Source of the DNA: Halobacillus sp. A5
GTDB lineage: Bacteria; Bacillota; Bacilli; Bacillales; Halobacillaceae
Length of the DNA stretch: 64,000 nt
Assembly: GCF_024189315.1 (NCBI RefSeq)
Contig: NZ_JAIZEO010000003.1
Span: 124,001 to 188,000 of the forward strand
Direction: 5' to 3'
Of the stretch, positions 41,232 to 49,692 are shown piece after piece (within the stretch, counting starts at the first letter, position 1; each line of letters begins with the position of its first letter). A program made the position numbers and the translations under genes. The notes beneath the pieces were generated by a model. That model worked only from the letters and a program-made list of their open reading frames with translations, did no database searches and was not told the DNA's origin.

Positions 41232-42392
41232 GTGAGTAATGTGCGAATCGGGATTATTGGGATGGGGAATATGGGAACCAGTCATGCGGACTACCTGATC
41301 AATCATGAAGTGGAAGGTGCTGAACTGACTGCAGTTCTGGAAATACGTAAAGAGAGACTTCAAGAAATCCAGGAAAACATAGGAGATGAAGTGAAGGTAT
41401 TCGCTGATGAAGATGCCTTTTTTAACTCTTGTTCAGTAGACGCTGTTCTAATTGCAACGCCTCATTACGACCATGCTTCATTAGCCGTTAAAGCCTTTCA
41501 ACACGGGATCCATGTATTATGCGAAAAGCCTGTTGGCGTTTATACAAAACAAGTCCGTGAAATGAATGAAGCTGCCAAATCCAGCCGTCTCACATTTTCG
41601 GTGATGTACAACCAGCGGACGAACCCGCTTTATCAAAAAATACGCGAACTCATTCAAACAAATGAACTGGGAGAAATACGCCGGTTCAATTGGCTGATCA
41701 CGAGCTGGTACCGCTCACAAAGCTATTATGATTCAGGAGGGTGGAGAGCGACCTGGGCTGGTGAAGGTGGAGGTGTATTGATTAATCAATGTCCCCATCA
41801 GCTTGATTTATGGCAGTGGATGACTGGCATGATGCCGTCTCGTATGAGAGCCTTTTGTTATTTTGGAAAATACCGTGATATTGAAGTGGAGGACGATGTA
41901 ACGGCTTTTGCAGAATATGAAAACGGGGCGACTGGTGTCTTCATTACTTCAACAGGAGAAGCACCGGGGACGAATCGATTAGAAATCTCAGGTGACCGTG
42001 GAAAAGTAGTGGTGGAAGATAATCAGCTGACGTTCTGGAGATTACGAGTTCCTGAACCTGAATTTAATCAAGCATACGAAGGGGGATTTGGCAGCCCCGA
42101 GGCCTGGAAGTGTGACATTCCAGTTGAAGGTGTAGAAACAGGCCATAAAGGGATTACCCAAAACTTTATTGATTCCATTAGAAAAGGGACGCCGCTGCTT
42201 TCACCTGGTGAAGAAGGCATCAATGGACTGGCCCTTTCTAATGCGATGCAGTTATCAACGTGGGAAGACGACTGGGTGACGTTCCCGCTGAACGAAGACC
42301 TATATTATAAACACTTACAAGATAAAATAAAAAGCTCGACGATTGTAAAAGAAGATAAAGGTATTGTCTTTAATGTGGATGGTTCCTATTAA
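41232..42392 (+). CDS. Gfo/Idh/MocA family oxidoreductase
   Basis: The product is 386 residues from GTG 41232 behind GGGAGTGGAG. The NAD(P)-binding N-domain shows VRIGIIGMGNMGTSHADYLI, then IATPHYDHASLAV and the catalytic-type CEKPVGVY. The C-domain has GGVLINQCPHQLDLWQWM with the conserved His. It should oxidise a sugar or inositol at a secondary hydroxyl. It is 46 bases past the isomerase gene and is followed by a second enzyme of the same family, so sequential or paired oxidation is likely. Confidence 0.85.
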   Translation: MSNVRIGIIGMGNMGTSHADYLINHEVEGAELTAVLEIRKERLQEIQENIGDEVKVFADEDAFFNSCSVDAVLIATPHYDHASLAVKAFQHGIHVLCEKPVGVYTKQVREMNEAAKSSRLTFSVMYNQRTNPLYQKIRELIQTNELGEIRRFNWLITSWYRSQSYYDSGGWRATWAGEGGGVLINQCPHQLDLWQWMTGMMPSRMRAFCYFGKYRDIEVEDDVTAFAEYENGATGVFITSTGEAPGTNRLEISGDRGKVVVEDNQLTFWRLRVPEPEFNQAYEGGFGSPEAWKCDIPVEGVETGHKGITQNFIDSIRKGTPLLSPGEEGINGLALSNAMQLSTWEDDWVTFPLNEDLYYKHLQDKIKSSTIVKEDKGIVFNVDGSY

Positions 42393-42416
42393 ATCAATCA
42401 TGGGAGGTGCACGAAA

Positions 42417-43484
42417 TTGGACGGAATGAACTATGCTCCAAAAGGAAAGCCGAATAGAGTCGTATCGGAAGGGGACTTCATTTTTGCTGCGATTGCATTG
42501 GATCATGGTCATATTTATGGCATGTGTAATGGATTGACGGAAGCGGGCGCCGTACTTAAATACGTATACGATCCAGATCCTGAAAAAATTAAACAGTTTG
42601 TCGAGGCTTTTCCTCTTGTAAGAGTGGCTTCCTCTGAACAGGAAATCATGGATGACCCGGAAGTGAACTTGATTGCAGGAGCTGCTGTTCCTTCGAAGCG
42701 GTGTGAGCTAGGGTTAAGAGCTATGGATCATGGAAAAGATTATTTCACGGATAAAACGCCCTTTACAACTTTAGAGCAGCTGGAGCAGGCGAGAAGGAAG
42801 ACAGAAGCAACAGGCAGGAAATATATGGTCTATTATAGTGAACGTCTGCATGTGGAAAGTGCCGTTTTCGCAGGACAGTTAATCGAACAAGGCGCTATTG
42901 GAAGAGTGATTCAAATCACAGGTTTTGGACCCCATCGTTTAAATGCACCAGGAAGGCCTGATTGGTTTTTTGAAAAAGAAAATTACGGGGGCATCCTTTG
43001 TGATATAGGCAGTCATCAAATTGAGCAGTTCTTATACTATGCTTCTTGTAAAGATGCCAGAGTAATGCACAGTAAAGTGGCTAATTATCACTGTAAAGAA
43101 GATTACCCTGAACTTGAAGATTACGGGGATGCCACATTAATCGGGGACAATGGGGCGACGCAGTATTTCAGAGTGGATTGGTTTACTCCAGATGGTCTGC
43201 AAACATGGGGAGACGGACGAATATTTATCGTCGGCACCGAAGGGTATATCGAAATTCGAAAGTATATCGATATAGCTAGAGAATCTAGTTCGGATCACTT
43301 GTATCTTGTGAATGATAAAGGGGAAAAGCATTTTTCACTAAAGGGGCATGTAGGTTATCCGTTTTTCGGAGAATTGATTCTTGATTGCATCCATCGAACA
43401 GAAAATGCGATGACACAGGAGCATGCATTCAAGGCGGCAGAACTTTGTTTGAAGGCTCAGGAAATGGCAATAAGAGTAGAATAA
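42417..43484 (+). CDS. Second Gfo/Idh/MocA family oxidoreductase
   Basis: The product is 355 residues from TTG 42417, nine bases after GGGAGG. The N-domain starts FIFAAIALDHGHIYGMCNGL, lacking the usual GxGxxG (Gly positions replaced by DHGH), as in the branch of this family that resembles non-canonical dehydrogenases. The motif DKTPFTTLEQLEQARRK takes the place of EKP. GGILCDIGSHQIEQFLYYA marks the C-domain with its His. The catalytic role is therefore less certain than for the preceding gene; cofactor use could differ. Confidence 0.8.
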   Translation: MDGMNYAPKGKPNRVVSEGDFIFAAIALDHGHIYGMCNGLTEAGAVLKYVYDPDPEKIKQFVEAFPLVRVASSEQEIMDDPEVNLIAGAAVPSKRCELGLRAMDHGKDYFTDKTPFTTLEQLEQARRKTEATGRKYMVYYSERLHVESAVFAGQLIEQGAIGRVIQITGFGPHRLNAPGRPDWFFEKENYGGILCDIGSHQIEQFLYYASCKDARVMHSKVANYHCKEDYPELEDYGDATLIGDNGATQYFRVDWFTPDGLQTWGDGRIFIVGTEGYIEIRKYIDIARESSSDHLYLVNDKGEKHFSLKGHVGYPFFGELILDCIHRTENAMTQEHAFKAAELCLKAQEMAIRVE

Positions 43485-43487
43485 TGA

Positions 43488-43522
43488 AGTGCCTGTCCTT
43501 CACCTTGGGACGGGCGCTTTTT
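43488..43522 (+). terminator. Terminator of the sugar-catabolic operon
   Basis: AGTGCCTGTCC and GGGACGGGCGCT form the stem, followed by TTTT. Confidence 0.75.
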
Positions 43523-43700
43523 AAATAATCCTGAATGGTTTATGGAGCAGCCTTAGGCGGTTTGACCAGGGAAAGATTCCCTGTTGTTGATTTACACTGG
43601 AGAAATAATTAGTACTCAACTTTTTGCCGGATAGGTATCACATGAAGGTTTGAAACTGCCGTCTGGTTTTGAGTGAATTTAAAAAGTTTTAGATAATTGG

Positions 43701-43743
43701 TTGCATCTTTTCCTTGCTTTGTATATAATGAGAATCGTTATCA
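43701..43743 (+). promoter_or_regulatory. Promoter with Fur box 1 (iron operon)
   Basis: TTGCAT (43701-43706), 17 bases, TATAAT (43724-43729). The Fur box TGAGAATCGTTATCA (43729-43743), a 7-1-7 inverted repeat, starts at the last base of the -10, so Fur with iron would block initiation. Confidence 0.75.
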
Positions 43744-43799
43744 GTTAGTCATTAATGAAAATTCCTCGGTCCGGGGTTATTTTTTTTATTATTTTTAAA

Positions 43800-43814
43800 T
43801 GAAAATGATTATCA
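43800..43814 (+). promoter_or_regulatory. Fur box 2
   Basis: TGAAAATGATTATCA is a 13-of-15 match to the 7-1-7 Fur consensus and lies 21 bases before the nitroreductase gene. Between the two boxes CCTCGG/CCGGGG with a following T run could form a small hairpin in the leader. Confidence 0.75.
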
Positions 43815-43835
43815 TTACCATATAGGGGTGAGGAA

Positions 43836-44417
43836 ATGCTTAAGGTCGAAGAGAGTAAGCTAGTCGAAACGATAAAGAGCCGCCGGTCGATCAAGAAATT
43901 CAAGCGTGATCCCATCGATAAAGAGGCCATCATCGATTTATTAAATGATGCAGTCTGGGCTCCAAATCATGGCGTAAGAGAACCGTGGCGTTTCTTGCTG
44001 TTTATGGGAGAAGGGAAGGAAACCATTGTTGAAGCCCTGCAGAATGAGGGTCAGCGTGGCAAATTATCGACGAAGAATCCTGACAATCTGATTGAGAGAT
44101 ATCGTCACATCCCTGCTCACTTAGTTGTGGTGATGGAGGAGAGTGATAAGAAAAAAGTGTGGGAGGAGGATTTCGCTGCTACAAGCGCTTTAATTCAGAA
44201 CCTTCAGCTGCTTGGATGGGAGCAGGGGCTCGGGATGATATGGAAGACCAATCAGTACATAAATTCGAGCTCGTTTTGTGAAGATATAGGGGTTAAAGAA
44301 AGCGAAAAAATCGTCGGCATTATTCACATGGGGTATCCGGAAGAGATTCCTAAAGCCCAGGACCGGACCAAAGCGGAAGAAAAAATCACAGTAATTAACA
44401 AAAAGGAGAGGTTATAA
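43836..44417 (+). CDS. Nitroreductase family protein, Fur-regulated
   Basis: The product is 193 residues. The FMN-binding opening is VETIKSRRSIKKFKRDPIDK, followed by LLNDAVWAPNHGVREPWRF and the typical end VGIIHMGYPEE. GGGGTGAGG precedes the ATG. Nitroreductases reduce diverse acceptors with NAD(P)H through FMN. Two Fur boxes and co-transcription with a siderophore transporter point to an iron role, for instance reductive release of iron from ferric siderophores. That is inferred from context. Confidence 0.85.
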   Translation: MLKVEESKLVETIKSRRSIKKFKRDPIDKEAIIDLLNDAVWAPNHGVREPWRFLLFMGEGKETIVEALQNEGQRGKLSTKNPDNLIERYRHIPAHLVVVMEESDKKKVWEEDFAATSALIQNLQLLGWEQGLGMIWKTNQYINSSSFCEDIGVKESEKIVGIIHMGYPEEIPKAQDRTKAEEKITVINKKERL

Positions 44418-44418
44418 A

Positions 44419-45393
44419 TTGAGAAACAAATGGGGAGTTGGAAGTCTGCTCGTTCTATCGTTAGTATTATCAGCTTGTGGGAGTCAGTCAGATGACACGT
44501 CAGGGGATTCAGAAGATCAATCGGGTGATTCCGAAACTCGTGAAGTGGAGCATGCCATGGGGACAGCAGAAATTGAAGGGGAGCCAGAGCGTGTCGTCTC
44601 GCTCTTCCAGGGAGCCAATGATGCAGCTGTGGCTTTAGATGTGGAGCCTGTCGGCATTGTGGAGTCCTGGGTAGAGCAGCCCGTCTATAAATACCTGCGT
44701 GATGACCTTGAGGGTGTGGACCAGGTAGGGGAAGAAACACAGCCCAATTTAGAAGAGGTAGCTAAGCAGGAACCTGATGTTATCTTTGCCAATAAAGACC
44801 GTCATGAAGACATTTATGATGAGCTTTCAGAAATAGCTCCGACGGTGATGGTGGATGAGATCTATGGCTGGAAGGATACTGTAGATCTGATGGGACAGTC
44901 TCTGGATAAAGAGGAAGAGTCAGATGAGCTGCTGAATGAATGGGATGATCGAGTAGAAGATTTTAAATCGCAGATGGAAGAGGAAGGACATTTTCCAGTG
45001 GAAGCAGCGATCACCAACTTCCGAGCTGACCATGCGAGAATCTTTTACACTGGCTTTGGCGGCGGCATTTTAAATGAATTAGGCTTTGACCGCCCTGATA
45101 ACCATCAAGAGGATACATGGGGCGTGAAGCTAACCTCTAAAGAAAGTATTCCTGAAATGAATGCGGACGTCATCTTTAACTTTAACTCAGGTACTGAGAA
45201 AGACGAAATTCAGCAGACGTACGAAGAATGGACAGGTCACCCGCTCTGGCAGGAACTTGACGCGGTGCAGGATGACAATGTGCACAATGTAGATGAAGTG
45301 ACATGGAACAGTGCAGGAGGCTATTTAGCAGCGAATCATATGCTTGATGACTTGTATGAGATTTACGATTTGGAAGAAGAAAATAACGACTAG
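44419..45393 (+). CDS. Iron-siderophore ABC transporter, substrate-binding lipoprotein
   Basis: The product is 324 residues from TTG 44419 behind AGGAGAGG. The signal peptide ends in the lipobox LSACG; a Ser/Asp/Glu-rich linker follows. The type III periplasmic-binding fold is shown by PERVVSLFQGANDAAVALDV, PNLEEVAKQEPDVIFANKDR and the C-lobe IFYTGFGGGILNELGF. It is strongly acidic, as in halotolerant hosts. It captures a ferric siderophore on the outer face for the two permeases that follow. It is one base from the nitroreductase stop. Confidence 0.88.
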   Translation: MRNKWGVGSLLVLSLVLSACGSQSDDTSGDSEDQSGDSETREVEHAMGTAEIEGEPERVVSLFQGANDAAVALDVEPVGIVESWVEQPVYKYLRDDLEGVDQVGEETQPNLEEVAKQEPDVIFANKDRHEDIYDELSEIAPTVMVDEIYGWKDTVDLMGQSLDKEEESDELLNEWDDRVEDFKSQMEEEGHFPVEAAITNFRADHARIFYTGFGGGILNELGFDRPDNHQEDTWGVKLTSKESIPEMNADVIFNFNSGTEKDEIQQTYEEWTGHPLWQELDAVQDDNVHNVDEVTWNSAGGYLAANHMLDDLYEIYDLEEENND

Positions 45394-45419
45394 AAGAAGA
45401 GAGGGTTCTCTCTTCTTCT
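45392..45419 (+). promoter_or_regulatory. Stable hairpin between binding protein and permease genes
   Basis: AGAAGAAGAGAG and CTCTCTTCTTCT pair perfectly (12 bp) around GGTT, directly at the stop codon. Since no T run follows, it probably protects the upstream message end or reduces permease expression relative to the binding protein. Confidence 0.6.
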
Positions 45420-45444
45420 GTCTGTCAAAGGATAAGGACTCATT

Positions 45445-46458
45445 ATGTCTCATTTATTAAAAACAAAGCAATCCAGATTTATAGGGGCTTTCGCCGCCGT
45501 CCTGTTACTTCTTTTCACTTTCTGCTCAAGCTTATATTTTGGTCAGACCTCTATTGTGATAGAAGATATTGTGCAAGCATTTACCCAATTTAATTCTTCT
45601 TCCACGAATCAGGTGATCGTTTTGGACGAGCGGCTGCCCCGGGCGGTGTTAGGCATTGTGATCGGTGCCAGTCTTGCGGTGGCGGGGGCGTTAATGCAGG
45701 CACTAACAGGGAATCCTCTCGCTTCTCCGAGTATTTTCGGCATTAATGCAGGTGCCTTGTTTTTCGTCGTTTTAGCGATTACTCTGTTTTCATTTTCGTC
45801 ACTTGTTCACATAATGTGGCTGGCCCTCTTAGGTGCGGCGGTATCAGGATTGCTGGTGTTTTTGCTTGGTTCTATTGGCAGGGACGGCATGACTCCGATC
45901 AAGGTTGTCTTAGCAGGGTCGGCCATCAGTGCTTTGTTTTTATCGATGACGCAGGCGATGCTGGTGCTGGATGAAAATGGTCTGCAGCAGGTGCTGTTCT
46001 GGCTGTCAGGATCGATCAGCGGCAGGTCGCTGGACATGCTTTATCCCATCCTGCCTTTTATTCTTATAGCCGCAGCTGGAGCTATGTTTATGGGGAAGGC
46101 GTTAAATGTATTTGCGACAGGAGAGGACGTCGCAAAAAACCTCGGACAGAAAACGAATCTGTTGAAAATAGGGATAGGTGTTATTGTTATCATTCTGGCC
46201 GGGAGCTCTGTGTCGATCGCGGGCGCCATTGGGTTTATTGGGTTGGTCGTTCCTCATATCACAAGAGGGCTGTTTGGCCCGGATTATCGCTGGGTGGTTC
46301 CTTTATCCGCCGTGCTTGGAGCATCCTTGCTTATGAGCGCGGATGTCCTGGCGAGACTGCTGATTATGCCGCAGGAAATACCTGTAGGGATTATGACCGC
46401 ATTGATTGGAACCCCGTTTTTTATTTATATCGCGCGCTATGGTCTAACGAAAAGGTAA
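45445..46458 (+). CDS. FecCD-family iron-siderophore permease, first subunit
   Basis: The product is 337 residues with about nine to ten membrane helices. Family motifs are LDERLPRAVLGIVIGASLAV, GALMQALTGNPLASPSIFGI near the first third, and the ATPase-coupling region GSSVSIAGAIGFIGLVVPHI. It pairs with the next subunit to form the membrane channel for a ferric siderophore. No ATPase gene follows, so a shared one (FhuC/YusV-type) encoded elsewhere must energise it. Confidence 0.9.
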   Translation: MSHLLKTKQSRFIGAFAAVLLLLFTFCSSLYFGQTSIVIEDIVQAFTQFNSSSTNQVIVLDERLPRAVLGIVIGASLAVAGALMQALTGNPLASPSIFGINAGALFFVVLAITLFSFSSLVHIMWLALLGAAVSGLLVFLLGSIGRDGMTPIKVVLAGSAISALFLSMTQAMLVLDENGLQQVLFWLSGSISGRSLDMLYPILPFILIAAAGAMFMGKALNVFATGEDVAKNLGQKTNLLKIGIGVIVIILAGSSVSIAGAIGFIGLVVPHITRGLFGPDYRWVVPLSAVLGASLLMSADVLARLLIMPQEIPVGIMTALIGTPFFIYIARYGLTKR

Positions 46459-46483
46459 GGGCACGTGGGAAGGGAGACTCATC

Positions 46484-47527
46484 ATGGCCAGGCAAATTAA
46501 CATTCGCAGTAAGAAAAACACCATATCCTTTCAAATTGATGTAAAGCCTTTGCTGGTGACTCTATTTCTATTTATCCTTACCGCTGCCGCTCTCTTTGCG
46601 GGACCCGGACTTGGGGATCCGTTCTTTAATCCAGTGGAGATTGGGCAGTCCCTGTTTGGTATTGGGAGCGGGGGAAATGAGTTCATCATTAATACGCTGC
46701 GCTTTCCACGGGCAGCTGTATCGCTCCTCGCCGGTTTATGCTTAGGAACAGCTGGAGCTATTCTTCAGGGAATTGTCCGTAACCCTTTAGCTTCTCCGGA
46801 TATTATCGGTATTACTGGAGGGGCGGCCGTAGCGGCTGTAATTTATATCACCTTCTTCCAGGACAGCTTCGGCATCCAGTGGCTGCCTTTTACAGCTATT
46901 GGCGGGGCTTTGATGGCATCGCTGCTCATCTTTTTGATTTCGTGGAATGAAGGGGTGACACCTATTCGGCTGGTCCTTATCGGAATTGGCGTCTCCGCAG
47001 CTATAAATGCCTGTACGATGCTCATTCTTACGTTGAGCCCGGACTACTCTGCAAGCCAGGCCTATATTTGGCTGACAGGAAGCATCTATGGAGCTTCCTG
47101 GGAAAATCTGCGCTTATTACTGCCCTGGGCTGTGCTCATCGTTCCCATGACCGTAATTTACTCCTCTGTCCTTAATGTACAGGAGCTTGGCGATGATACT
47201 TCTGCGGGACTGGGGCTTAGCGTGCAAAAGCATCGAATCGTGTTACTGCTGTGCAGTGTAGTTCTGGCAGGGGCGGCCGTTTCGGTTGTCGGTACTATAG
47301 GCTTTGTAGGGTTAGTTGCCCCTCATATTGCACGTTTACTAGTCGGGCGTTCTTTTCCATATTTACTTCCTTCGGCCGGTTTTGTAGGGGCTCTTATTGT
47401 ATTTTCAGCTGATATAGTTGCACGAACAGCTTTTTATCCGAGTGATATACCTGCGGGAATTTTCACGGCTGGGATAGGAGCTCCTTTCTTTATCTATTTG
47501 CTGGTGAAGCATCGGAATAAATTTTAA
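46484..47527 (+). CDS. FecCD-family iron-siderophore permease, second subunit
   Basis: The product is 347 residues with nine to ten helices. It has FPRAAVSLLAGLCLGTAGAI, LQGIVRNPLASPDIIGITGG and GAAVSVVGTIGFVGLVAPHI, the same three signatures as its partner. AAGGGAG lies upstream. It is the last gene of the Fur operon before a terminator. Together with the preceding permease and the binding lipoprotein it imports an iron complex. Confidence 0.9.
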   Translation: MARQINIRSKKNTISFQIDVKPLLVTLFLFILTAAALFAGPGLGDPFFNPVEIGQSLFGIGSGGNEFIINTLRFPRAAVSLLAGLCLGTAGAILQGIVRNPLASPDIIGITGGAAVAAVIYITFFQDSFGIQWLPFTAIGGALMASLLIFLISWNEGVTPIRLVLIGIGVSAAINACTMLILTLSPDYSASQAYIWLTGSIYGASWENLRLLLPWAVLIVPMTVIYSSVLNVQELGDDTSAGLGLSVQKHRIVLLLCSVVLAGAAVSVVGTIGFVGLVAPHIARLLVGRSFPYLLPSAGFVGALIVFSADIVARTAFYPSDIPAGIFTAGIGAPFFIYLLVKHRNKF

Positions 47528-47532
47528 GTGTT

Positions 47533-47577
47533 AACCTTAGTTGTACAGGATTTTCTCTTGTATCTCTAAGGTTTTTT
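47533..47577 (+). terminator. Terminator of the siderophore operon
   Basis: AACCTTAG and CTAAGGTT with a 25-base loop, followed by TTTT. Confidence 0.65.
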
Positions 47578-47646
47578 ATTTTATTGCCTAACTGGCAGGA
47601 TTATCGAAGTGCTGGTCGAAGTTCATTAAATAGGCGGGGGATTTCT

Positions 47647-47997
47647 ATGAGATTACGAGCAGTCTTATTCATCTTCATGATCGCTTTAACAGGGTGCAGC
47701 GAAAAGCGAGAAGCCCCTGAGCACGCACAAGGAAATGAAACGGTCGCACAGAATGAATCAGATTATCAAAATGTCTTTATTTATGAACTGAAGGATGAAA
47801 GTGTAGTTATCGCGCCGTCGGCTGAAGACCCAGAGGCCTCTTATCCAGCGTATGAAGTGCTCATTGACGATCAAACTAAAGTAGAAGGACGTAAAGACCG
47901 GCTTGAGGATTTAAGAGAAGACGACCATGTAGAAGTCTGGGAGAAACGAAAAGGTGAAGAGCAGGAGGTCGCAGTAAAAATTGTGGTCGATAAATAA
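47647..47997 (+). CDS. Small acidic lipoprotein, unrecognised
   Basis: The product is 116 residues from ATG 47647 behind GGCGGGGG; the frame upstream to 47584 has no site. The signal peptide ends in ALTGCS. The mature part contains FIYELKDESVVIAPSAEDP and a C-terminal strand pair (DHVEVWEKRKGE, VAVKIVVDK) suggesting a small beta domain like the DUF3221 type. It is anchored on the outer membrane face. Function unknown; no partner gene is apparent. Confidence 0.6.
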   Translation: MRLRAVLFIFMIALTGCSEKREAPEHAQGNETVAQNESDYQNVFIYELKDESVVIAPSAEDPEASYPAYEVLIDDQTKVEGRKDRLEDLREDDHVEVWEKRKGEEQEVAVKIVVDK

Positions 47998-48058
47998 ATG
48001 TTGTATCATTCTTTGATCAGTATTAAGGATACGTATTTTTCTTGAGGAGGATGCAGAA

Positions 48059-48532
48059 TTGGATATTCGATACGCTACAAGCTCCGATTATTATATGCTC
48101 TCGCCATTAATCAATGAATGGTGGGGCGGGAGGGATATGTCAGATAAGCTGCCCAAGCTTTTCTTTGATCACTTTAATAATTCCAGCTTTATCGTAGAAC
48201 AAGACGGAAAAGTGATCGGCTTTTTAATCGGATTTATGTCTCAATCCCATCTGCGGGAAGCTTACATACATTTTGTTGGAGTTCATCCCGATTTTCGAAA
48301 GCACAGCATAGGAAAGCAGCTCTATGACAAATTTTTTAAAACGGCAGTAAAAGAAGACCGGAGCCTAGTCAGAGCTGTAACTTCTCCTGTAAACAAAGGA
48401 TCCATTGCCTATCATACGAAGATGGGTTTTGAAATAAAGGATGGAGACAAAGAAGTCGATGGGATATCCGTATTTTCAGATTATGATGGACCGGGGCAGG
48501 ATAGAGTTTTGTTCGTTAAACATCTTACATAA
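48059..48532 (+). CDS. GNAT family N-acetyltransferase
   Basis: The product is 157 residues from TTG 48059 behind GAGGAGG. The acetyl-CoA site is visible as [20 protein letters not shown] (R-K-H-S-I-G in place of the common RxxGxG/A) and the final strand region is [15 protein letters not shown]. Upstream, [17 protein letters not shown] is the usual beta4. The acceptor substrate is unknown. It has an intact frame, unlike the relative at 318-525. Confidence 0.85.
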   Translation: MDIRYATSSDYYMLSPLINEWWGGRDMSDKLPKLFFDHFNNSSFIVEQDGKVIGFLIGFMSQSHLREAYIHFVGVHPDFRKHSIGKQLYDKFFKTAVKEDRSLVRAVTSPVNKGSIAYHTKMGFEIKDGDKEVDGISVFSDYDGPGQDRVLFVKHLT

Positions 48533-48643
48533 TCATTGATCGGGCAGTGGTTGTTTATTCCTTGTAAACTTGAAATAATAGATGGTAAGAATCATAAGCT
48601 CGTCATAGTGGAACGTAATTACTAGCGGGGTGGAGGTGGTAAA

Positions 48644-48832
48644 TTGTCTGATCATCACGAAGACGATAAACCTATCAATGATGCGGTGGAGCACAAACAA
48701 AAAATCGAAGGATATACCAACCCCAGTGAAAGGAAGCTTCCGTTACCGATTAGGTTAATCGGTTATTTTCTATTTGGGGGGATAGCTTTAATGATCCTGT
48801 TCGGTTTAATTGGCAGCTTGGTATTGAATTAA
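48644..48832 (+). CDS. 62-residue single-helix membrane protein
   Basis: It starts at TTG 48644 behind GGAGGTGG. The first 35 residues are hydrophilic (SDHHEDDKPINDAVEHKQKI), followed by a membrane helix from about residue 37 to 60 (IRLIGYFLFGGIALMILFGL). A good ribosome site and an immediate terminator support expression. No family is recognised. Confidence 0.6.
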   Translation: MSDHHEDDKPINDAVEHKQKIEGYTNPSERKLPLPIRLIGYFLFGGIALMILFGLIGSLVLN

Positions 48833-48856
48833 TATCTTAACTTCCTCTGCACTATG

Positions 48857-48883
48857 AAAAAGTTCCTTTAAGGAGCTTTTTTT
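48857..48883 (+). terminator. Terminator after the 62-residue gene
   Basis: AAAAAGTTCC and GGAGCTTTTTTT form the stem with one G-T pair. The gap to 49106 shows nothing further except the AT-rich promoter region of the CHRD gene. Confidence 0.75.
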
Positions 48884-49106
48884 CGTGAAAGAAGAGTTAA
48901 TTTAGTGTAATTTCCAGACCTCTCTACTCATAGAATCCCTCATCTCGTCCTTCGGTTTAACACTTTTCTTCAATCTATCTTTCTACAGGTTGATAGATAT
49001 TTAATCCGCCTTTATTTACCCCACTTCATCTATATCTAATCCTCCTACCTATTCATTGTCGCTTGTCCTTACATACAATGAAGTAGTTTTAATTGGAGGT
49101 GAAATT

Positions 49107-49547
49107 ATGGATAAATTTATCGCCAAGCTAAAAGGTGAAAATGAGGTGCCGCACCCAGTAGATACAAAAGCTGTTGGAATCGCTAAATTCCTCGCAAACC
49201 ATGACTGCACAAAAATTAAATTTGAGCTGGAAGTTTGTGATATTAAGAATTTTGTTCAAGCACATATTCATTTCGGGGCACGTGGTGAAAATGGACCCGT
49301 TCTCGTTTTCCTGTTCGGTGCTGATTTAGAGACTTTAGGGGATCAACATGGCATCAGCACGTGTGGCGGCGTCGTTCGGGGCGTAATCACAGATGAAGAT
49401 ATTGTGAAAAATAAGGTAAGAATCAGATGTGTCAGTGACCTGATTGAATGTATGAAGGAAGAAATGACCTACGTAAATGCTCATACCGAGCAGAACCCTG
49501 ATGGAGAAATCAGGGGGCAGATTGTCCCTTTTCATCATAAGTACTAA
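49107..49547 (+). CDS. CHRD domain protein
   Basis: The product is 146 residues from ATG 49107 behind GGAGGTG; the longer frame has no site. The CHRD pattern is clear: KLKGENEVPHPVDTKAVGIA, VQAHIHFGARGENGPVLVFL and YVNAHTEQNPDGEIRGQIVP. CHRD domains occur in chordin and in bacterial surface or secreted proteins. This copy has no signal peptide and some extra Cys (CTKIKFELEVC), so it is probably cytoplasmic or spore-associated. Function unknown. Confidence 0.85.
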   Translation: MDKFIAKLKGENEVPHPVDTKAVGIAKFLANHDCTKIKFELEVCDIKNFVQAHIHFGARGENGPVLVFLFGADLETLGDQHGISTCGGVVRGVITDEDIVKNKVRIRCVSDLIECMKEEMTYVNAHTEQNPDGEIRGQIVPFHHKY

Positions 49548-49574
49548 CGGTCATAAAAAATGAAAGCACTACAA

Positions 49575-49600
49575 AGAAGACGGGTGACTGTCTTCTTTTT
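49575..49600 (+). terminator. Terminator after the CHRD gene
   Basis: AGAAGAC and GTCTTCT around GGGTGACT, followed by TTTT. Confidence 0.75.
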
Positions 49601-49604
49601 ACTT

Positions 49605-49657
49605 ACGTTAACCTTACAAATTTCCAGTTGACAAAAATCGTATAAATACGGTACTCT
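49605..49657 (+). promoter_or_regulatory. Biotin-operon promoter with BirA-like operator
   Basis: ACGTTAACC (49605-49613) and AGTTGACAA (49626-49634) resemble the two BirA half-sites TTGTTAACC and GGTTAACAA, but the spacer is 12 rather than the usual 14-16 bases. TTGACA (49628-49633) is the -35; the -10 is poor (TACTCT). The genes behind it form a biotin-type operon. Confidence 0.4.
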
Positions 49658-49692
49658 TCCTTCATACATATTGTTTAAAGTAGGTGCTGATG

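Noticed and set aside
43744-43799. Attenuator between the two Fur boxes
   Set aside because: The CCTCGG/CCGGGG hairpin has only five pairs with a G-T pair; too weak for a separate terminator call.
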